Assembly: GCA_950295325.1 (NCBI GenBank)
Contig: OX485804.1
Location: forward strand, 23,746,001-23,810,000
DNA: 64,000 nucleotides
Direction of reading: 5' to 3'
Origin: Polytrichum commune
Taxonomy: Eukaryota; Streptophyta; Polytrichopsida; Polytrichales; Polytrichaceae
The notes below the pieces were generated by a model. It ran no database searches and was not told the origin of the DNA. It saw only the letters and a list, made by a program, of their open reading frames with translations. The position numbers were made by a program, and so were the translations under genes. Positions 57,801 to 64,000 of the stretch are shown here, piece after piece. Every line of letters starts with the position of its first letter. Within the stretch, counting starts at the first letter, position 1.

Positions 57801-58581
57801 CATGGCCATCATATTGCTTGTCCATGCCGTCCAACGACTTGGCCCTGGTTTGAGATGAAGAGACTTCTGTTGCAGGGAGGACAAATAACTGGGTGCCATC
57901 GAAACGAGGGGGAAGGTGATTAACTTCTTGGATTTTGATTTTATCGTAATCTATTTTCTTGAGGACGTTCTTACTACCGGGCATAGAGCCAAGACGACGA
58001 AGACATTGAACAATAGTTTGAGGAGGTTTAGATGTAGGGACCGAAGTAGTTGAAGGGACAGAGCTAGATGGAGAAGGCGTTACGTAGGATGCAAAGGGAA
58101 ACAAATGAGGGGAATCATGGACAACAACCTTATGCACTGGTACATCTTCACTCGAAGAATCAGACAAGTCTATAACGTTGTCTACACCAGGCTCGGTCTT
58201 GACGCTTATTACCGGGGGTGTGCTAAAGGCAACAGTGGATGATCGAAGAGGAGGAAGGATTTCTGTTGACACTCCCATCTGAGAATCTGGCCAGCCACAA
58301 ACCCTATACTTTCCCACGCCAAGCTCCCACACTACATTGCCATTGTCAGTTACCTTGGAGGTCTCATGGAAGGTATGAACGAGCAATCCAGTATCAGGAT
58401 GGTAGATCTCACGCTCTACCCATATTGTACTAGCTTTCAAAGAGAACCTAATGCTAAGATGAAGCTCCGAGACAACAACAATACCTTGTGCACCAATGGG
58501 GAATATAATAGGGACCCCGATGCCATGTGAACGAAGTTCGGCCATCTCAGAGACGGGAGGAAGAATTGAGGTGGAAGCCAT
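54885..58581 (-). CDS. MULE-2: Mutator-like transposase with GCM/WRKY-type zinc module and SWIM end
   Basis: Two exons, 58581-56458 and 56366-54885, joined by a 91-base GT-AG intron, give an uninterrupted 1,201-residue protein. Order: N-terminal domain shared with MULE-1; VKTEPG and VIDLSDSSSED (~128-146); zinc module at ~283-371 (CVGHLQCQNPSCDYL, CRICKEPPKC, HLGSHQHPVK); MULE catalytic core with YDGTYQRV (Asp ~545), FMADSAQANWNAV (Asp ~594) and RTCFFHW; catalytic Glu in NLAESVHNKW (~727, exon 2); SWIM zinc finger CNCAYF...NCKHLYYIF (~1134-1160). MULE enzymes cut and paste DNA with long inverted ends, and some are domesticated regulators. The start at MASTS matches MULE-1 homology; an upstream ATG at 58620 is possible. 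It looks functional. Confidence 0.85.
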
Positions 58582-58900
58582 GAAGGCAGAGAAAGCAAAC
58601 GTGAAGGAACAAAGATGCAAAGATGCATAGAGAAGGAGAATGGTGATGATGATGAAGTTATAAACAAATACGCATGAATATCAGGAAGGAGACAAAACTG
58701 TCAGGCATCCTAAAAAAAGATACCCCTAATTACAAAGATGGTTGTTAGATAGTAAAGCGCGCCTCCCATCGGGAGGTATTGCAATTATATACTGAGAAGA
58801 ATGCGATTGCTCACTTTCTTTCCAATGTGTGAGTTTGATGTGGTGAGGTTGTGGAAAGGAAATAGAGCGAATAGGTCTGAATTGCGGGAGGGTTGAACAC
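58582..58900. promoter_or_regulatory. Divergent intergenic region
   Basis: About 320 bases separate the start of MULE-2 and that of the plus-strand gene. The two must share upstream sequence. No TATA box or operator can be assigned with confidence. Confidence 0.35.
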
Positions 58901-59849
58901 ATGAAGGAAATAGGCAATTCACAACCTCCGACAACGGAACCATCTAAGAAAAAGAAGAGGAGGCGATCGTCTACACATTACACTGATAAGAAGAGAAAGA
59001 CAGTGAGGACACAAAAGTCACAGGCAAGGAAAGCGCCAATCGAGGGCCGTGGGACGCCCGAGGATTTGAGCCAAAGCATAAAGGACCTGCGGAAACCTTC
59101 GTGGAGGCTAGACTGTGGGATTCGGCCTTTTCATTTATCACCGATTGTAGAAGAGGCGGACGGAAGTAAAGCGCAACCAATGGCAGAAGTGGAGGAGTTG
59201 GGAAACGACAGCATCCAAGAGGACTCACGCGAAGAAACAAACTCTACAAGTATCGTACGTATTCTTCGGGTTCTCCATATATTCAGTTGTTTGAGCACAT
59301 AATAAAAATGGTAGAACATATTCAACTGTGAAACAACTTTTCTTTTAGATATTATGGTTTGTCATCATTGTTATAAACATTGTTTTATCTTAAATATAGG
59401 AAGAAGGGGGGAGTGGAGATAGTGGAAATATCTACGAAGAAGACAACAAGGAGGTAGCACAACAAATTGAGAAGGCGTTAGAAGAGCGAGAACCGATGTC
59501 GGGACAACCAACGATTCAAGCAAGAGAAAAAATGAAGGCGTCCAAGAGGAAAGCGGCAAAGGAAGATCTGAAATCAAATTTGTTGGGAGGCCGCGAAAGA
59601 GCTGAAGGAGGAGACCCATGCGCAGAAACCCTAAGTGTGGATGTTGTGACCCCTGCTTCAAGATTTCAGCGAAGCAAGGCGGGCGGAACACAACAAACAT
59701 CAAGGCGAGGGCGTGGCCGCGGGAGAGGAATGGCGCAAGTAAACCTCAGAGATTCGAGAAGCACTCCAATAACGCCGACAGAGGACGGGACCTCGGAAGA
59801 TAGTGGCGCCAATATAGGGGCTTCAGTGGAGGGCATACTCCAAATTTTG
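58901..59849 (+). CDS. First exons of a divergent plus-strand gene
   Basis: Exon 1 (58901-59254) starts MKEIGNSQPPTTEPSKKKKR, very basic, then acidic, ending before GTACGT. Exon 2 (59400-59849) follows AAATATAG and encodes EEGGSGDSGNIYEEDNKEVA, a Lys/Arg-rich part and RRGRGRGRG, then ends before GTAAGG. Both are multiples of three and join in phase 0: 268 residues so far. Without splicing at 59849 the frame would end at 59900. A basic then acidic N-terminus divergent from a MULE gene repeats the arrangement at 25915. No enzyme domain lies within the window; further exons would be beyond 64000. Confidence 0.55.
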
Positions 59850-59984
59850 GTAAGGTGTCGGGATCTCGGCCAAGCTATGTTCGCCAACGTTTTTGCTTAA
59901 TTTCTATCACCTTGATTTCTCATAGTATTTGGAATATCAGCTTGACTTGCTTTCGGCCTTGTCCTGATTTGGGTTTAGGAACAT

Positions 59985-62065
59985 GTCAGGAAAGGTATGT
60001 TTGTGCTTGAAAAATCAAAAGGTTATGTGCACATCATGTTGCTCTCGGCCTTGTCTCATTTTGTGTAGTGCACAAGAATGAGCTAGGGGAAGAGGCCTCG
60101 GATCCGAGGCCTCATATTTGTGTAAGTTTGAGTATGTGAAAGGTAGGGTTTTGAGAGAGGCGAGGTTCTTGATTTCTCAAACAAATGGAATGTCGACTTT
60201 CTTGCTTTCTTGATTCCTTGCTCTCGGCCATTTCTTCTATTGTGTAGTGCATAAGTGGGAGCCATAGGAAGAGGCCTCGGATCCGAGGCCTCTTATTTGT
60301 GGGTAGGTTTGTGCTTGAAAAATCAAAATGTTATGTGCACATCAATTGCTCTTGGCCTTGGCTCGTTTTGTGTAGTGCACAAGAACGAGCTAGGGGAAGA
60401 GGCCTCGGATCCGAGGCCTCATATTTGTGTAAGTTTGAGTATGTGAAAGGTAGGGTTTTGAGAGAGGCGAGGTTCTTGATTTCTCAACCTAATGGAATGT
60501 CAACTTTCTTGCTTTCTTGATGCCTTGCTCTCGTCCGTTTCTTCTATTGTGTAGTGCATAAGTGGGAGCCATAGGAAGAGGCCTCGGATCCGAGGCCTCT
60601 TATTTGTGGGTAGGTTTGTGCTTGAAAAATCAAAATGTTATGTGCACATCAATTGCTCTCGGCCTTGTCTTGTTCTGTGTAGTGCATAAGAAAGAGCTAG
60701 GGGAAGAGGCCTCGGATCCGAGGCCTCATATTTGTGTAAGTTTGAGTATGTGAGAGGTAGGGTTTTGAGAGAGGTGAGGTTCTTGATTTCTCAAACTAAT
60801 GGAATGTCGACTTTCTTGCTTTCTTGATTCTTTGCTCTCGGCCATTTCTTCTATTGTGTAGTGCATAAGTGGGAGCCATAGGAAGAGGCCTCGGATCCGA
60901 GGCCTCTTATTTGTGGGTAGGTTTGTGCTTGAAAAATCAAAATGTTATGTGCACATCAATTGCTCTCGGCCTTGGCTCGTTTTCTGTAGTGCACAAGAAT
61001 GAGCTAGGGGAAGAGGCCTCGGATCCGAGGCCTCATATTTGTGTAAGTTTGAGTATGTGAAAGGTAGGGTTTTGAGAGAGGCGAGGTTCTTGATTTCTCA
61101 AACAAATGGAATGTCGACTTTCTTGCTTTCTTGATTCCTTGCTCTCGGCCATTTCTTCTATTGTGTAGTGCATAAGTGGGAGCCATAGGAAGAGGCCTCG
61201 GATCCGAGGCCTCTTATTTGTGGGTAGGTTTGTGCTTGAAAAATCAAAATGTTATGTGCACATCAATTGCTCTTGGCCTTGGCTCGTTTTGTGTAGTGCA
61301 CAAGAACGAGCTAGGGGAAGAGGCCTCAGATCCGAGGCCTCATATTTGTGTAAGTTTGAGTATGTGAAAGGTAGGGTTTTGAGAGAGGCGAGGTTCTTGA
61401 TTTCTCAACCTAATGGAATGTCAACTTTCTTGCTTTCTTGATGCCTTGCTCTCGGCCGTTTCTTCTATTGTGTAGTGCATAAGTGGGAGCCATAGGAAGA
61501 GGCCTCGGATCCGAGGTCTTTTATTTGTGGGTAGGTTTGTGCTTGAAAAATCAAAATGTTATGTGCACATCAATTGCTCTCGGCCTTGTCTTGTTCTGTG
61601 TAGTGCATAAGAAAGAGCTAGGGGAAGAGGCCTCGGATCCGAGGCCTCATATTTGTGTAAGTTTGAGTATGTGAAAGGTAGGGTTTTGAGAGAGGCGAGG
61701 TTCTTGATTTCTCAAACTAATGGAATGTCGACTTTCTTGCTTTCTTGATTTCTTGCTCTCGGCCATTCCTTCTATTGTGTAGTGCATAAGTGGGAGCCAT
61801 AGGAAGAGGCCTCGGATCCGAGGCCTCTTATTTGTGGGTAGGTTTGTGCTTGAAAAATCAAAATGTTATGTGCACATCAATTGCTCTCGGCCTTGTCTTG
61901 TTTTGTGTAGTGCATAAGAAAGACCTAGGGGAAGAGGCCTCGGATCCGAGGCCTCATATTTGTGTAAGTTTGAGTATGTGAGAGGTAGGGTTTTGAGAGA
62001 GGTGAGGTTCCTGATTTCTCAAACTAATGGAATGTCAACTTTCTTCCATTTTTGATTCCTTGCTC
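59985..62065. repeat. 307-bp satellite array with trimeric higher-order units (921 bp)
   Basis: Units recur every 307 bases (landmarks 60255, 60562, 60869, 61176, 61483, 61790). Each holds two copies of a perfect palindrome with arms GAGGCCTCGG and CCGAGGCCTC around AT, spaced 179 and 128 bases apart. Sequence variants recur every third unit (60083 and 61004; 60299 and 61220), giving a 921-bp higher-order repeat. The 60-73 codon frames are repeats of each other, not genes. The array begins about 135 bases after the last exon of the plus-strand gene. Confidence 0.95.
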
Positions 62066-63235
62066 TCTGCCTTGTGCCCTACGGGTGAACGCCCGTGGGC
62101 CATGTAACAAGTAACTTGGTTAGGCATGTCTTTATGAGGCACTTTGGTTGGTTCTGAGTATGTAAACTAGTTTGTGTGTGAGGCCTCGGATCCGAGGCCT
62201 CTCGGCTGAGGCCACTTGAGGTTTTTTGATTCAAAGTATAACTTGTATGAATGAGGCACTTTGCTTGTTTTTGAGGATGTAAACTAGTTTGTGAATGAGG
62301 CCTCGGATCGGAGGCCTCTTTTATGTGTTCCAAAACAAGTGTACGGAAGAGGCACTTTGGTTTGTTTTGAGTATGTAAACTAGTTTGTGAATGAGGCCTC
62401 GGATCCGAGGCCTCTTTTATGTGTTCCAAAACATGTGTACGGATGAGGCACTTTGGTTTGTTTTGAGTATGTAAACTAGTTTGTGAATGAGGCCTCGGAT
62501 CCGACGCCTCTTTTATGTGTTCCAAAACATGTGTACGGATGAGGCACTTTGGTTTGTTTTGAGTATGTAAACTAGTTTATAAATGAGGCCTCGGATCCGA
62601 GGCCTCTTTTATGTGTTCCAAAACATGTGTACGGATGAGGCACTTTGGTTTGTTTTGAGTATGTAAACTAGTTTGTGAATGAGGCCTCGGATCCGAGGCC
62701 TCTTTTATGTGTTCCAAAACAAGTGTACGGAAGAGGCACTTTGGTTGGTTTTGAGTATGTAAACTAGTTTGTGTGTAAGGCCTCGGATCCGAGGCCTCTC
62801 GGCCGAGGCCACTTGAGGTTTTGTGATTCAAAGTATAACTTGTATGAATGAGGCACTTTGCTTGTTTTTGAGGATGTAAACTAGTTTGTGAATGAGGCCT
62901 CGGATCCGAGGCCTCTTTTATGTGTTTCAAAACATGTGTACGGATGAGGCATTTTGGTTTGTTTTGAGTATGTAAACTAGTTTGTGAATGAGGCCTCCGA
63001 TCCGAGGCCTCTTTTATGTGTTCCAAAACAAGTGTACGGAAGAGGCTCTTGGTTGGTTTTGAGTATGTAAACTAGTTTGTGTGTAAGGCCTCGGATCCGA
63101 GGCCTCTCAGCCGAGGCCACTTGATGTTTTTTGATTCAACGTATAGCTTGTATGAATGAGGCACTTTGCTTGTTTTTGAGTATGTAAACTAGTTTCAAAA
63201 TGAGGCCTCGGATCTGAGGCCTCCTTTTAGTGCCC
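62066..63235. repeat. 96-bp tandem array, first block
   Basis: Units of about 96 bp containing GTAAACTAGTTTGTGAATGA, the palindrome GAGGCCTCGG-AT-CCGAGGCCTC and TTTTATGTGTTCCAAAACAT. Variant units carry GGCCACTTGAGGTTTT and CTTGTATGAATGAGGC and recur at about 62200, 62800 and 63110. Because 96 is a multiple of three, minus-strand frames of up to 149 codons run through the array; they are artefacts. Confidence 0.92.
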
Positions 63236-63445
63236 TCGATCAGCAGTCCCCAGGGAGTGGCTCCCGGGACTGCGAATGTTTAAACAGGCATAATTTCCTT
63301 CAATTTTGCTCAAATGGAGCAAGTGAGGTGTCCATCGGCATCTACATTTCACGTAGATGACGATAGAGTGGTTGATTGTTAGATTCGGAGACAACACGTG
63401 GAAGATATGGAGGTCTGAAGCTGCCGGGGGGGGGAAATGTGTTTT
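63236..63445 (+). mobile_element. Gypsy-family LTR fragment inside the satellite
   Basis: This stretch matches the middle of the 973-bp LTR in the orientation of the solo LTR, equivalent to about 21925-22100: GGAGTGACTCCCGGGACTGC, then AAACAGGCATAA, CCATCGGCATCTAC, CACGTAGATG and TGAAGCTGC. It is diverged and lacks both ends, so it came by rearrangement or by old insertion followed by loss. The satellite differs in type on its two sides. Confidence 0.8.
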
Positions 63446-64000
63446 GTTAAGTGCATATGTAGGAGCTAGGAGAAGAGGCCTCGGATCCGAGGCCTCTTTT
63501 ATGTGTTCCAAAACAAGTGTACGGAAGAGGCACTTTGGTTTGTTTTGAGTATGTAAACTAGTTTGTGAATGAGGCCTCGGATCCGAGGCCTCTTTTATGT
63601 GTTCCAAAACATGTGTACGGATGAGGCACTTTGGTTTGTTTTGAGTATGTAAACTAGTTTGTGAATGAGGCCTCGGATCCGAGGCCTCTTTTATGTGTTC
63701 CAAAACATGTGTACGGATGAGGCACTTTGGTTTGTTTTGAGTATGTAAACTAGTTTGTGAATGAGGCCTCGGATCCGAGGCCTCTTTTATGTGTTCCAAA
63801 ACAAGTGTACGGATGAGGCACTTTGGTTTGTTTTGAGTATGTAAACTAGTTTGTGAATGAGGCCTCGGATCCGAGGCCTCTTTTATGTGTTCCAAAACAT
63901 GTGTACGGATGAGGCACTTTGGTTTGTTTTGAGTATGTAAACTAGTTTGTGAATGAGGCCTCGGATCCGAGGCCTCTTTTATGTGTTCCAAAACATGTGT
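63446..64000. repeat. 96-bp tandem array, second block, running off the window
   Basis: After one unit resembling the 307-bp type (GTTAAGTGCATATGTAGGAG), regular 96-bp units with the same palindrome continue to the last base. Units here are nearly identical, so this block was expanded recently. The 254-codon minus-strand frame (repeating KEASDPRPHSQTSLHTQNKP) is produced by the repeat. Confidence 0.92.

Noticed and set aside
26873-62065. CRISPR array
   Set aside because: Units are repeated whole at 295, 307 or 96 bp with no unique spacers, and the genome is eukaryotic.
62079-63991. Minus-strand frames of 148, 149 and 254 codons with a repeating peptide
   Set aside because: A 96-bp repeat keeps any open frame open. 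The repeat peptide has no known motif and the frame is broken by the LTR fragment.

Overview
The window looks like transposon-dense nuclear DNA of a land plant. It contains two CACTA elements with plant-type tnp2 genes (Tnp2 core plus DUF4218/DUF4216-like regions), a Ty3/Gypsy-like LTR element primed by initiator tRNA-Met, LTR relics with 5-bp target duplications, a Harbinger/Tourist-like MITE, and protein genes with GT-AG introns. The species cannot be fixed from the sequence. I see no rRNA, tRNA, CRISPR or bacterial-type operon.

Layout. 1-8.1 kb: a duplicated segment around a BTB-domain fragment, ~190-bp tandem repeats, a 395-bp MITE and a 2.1-kb solo LTR. 8.1-20.4 kb: CACTA-1, whose tnp2 gene is split by a complete 7.3-kb minus-strand Gypsy element. 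20.4-24.6 kb: a Mutator-like transposase gene (MULE-1, minus strand), cut off at its 3' side by CACTA-1, interrupted by a 973-bp solo LTR of the same Gypsy family, and carrying one stop codon. 25.9-41.1 kb: a large split plus-strand gene. Its exons join in frame into about 1,225 residues with a ParB/sulfiredoxin-like motif, a charged helix and a circularly permuted N6/N4-type DNA methyltransferase-like region. A 295-bp satellite array fills its third intron and a 2,286-bp LTR-like insertion breaks its last exon. 41-47 kb: LTR relics and minisatellites. 47.2-53 kb: CACTA-2 with a tnp2 pseudogene on the minus strand. 53.3-54.7 kb: two orphan plus-strand exons. 54.9-58.6 kb: an intact second MULE gene (MULE-2, minus strand). 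58.9 kb to the end: the first exons of another plus-strand gene, then a 307-bp satellite array and a 96-bp array that runs off the window.

Main point. Two loci share a layout: a minus-strand MULE transposase with a GCM/WRKY-type zinc module, a divergent plus-strand split gene with a basic-then-acidic N-terminus, and a ~300-bp satellite behind its first exons. Both satellites have a trimeric higher-order structure (885 and 921 bp) and both carry a palindromic core CTCGG-NN-CCGAG. At the first locus the plus-strand gene is the ParB-like/methyltransferase-like gene; at the second the window ends before the gene body. I infer that these may be two copies of one large two-gene mobile element or gene pair. 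The sequence just beyond base 64,000 is the direct test.
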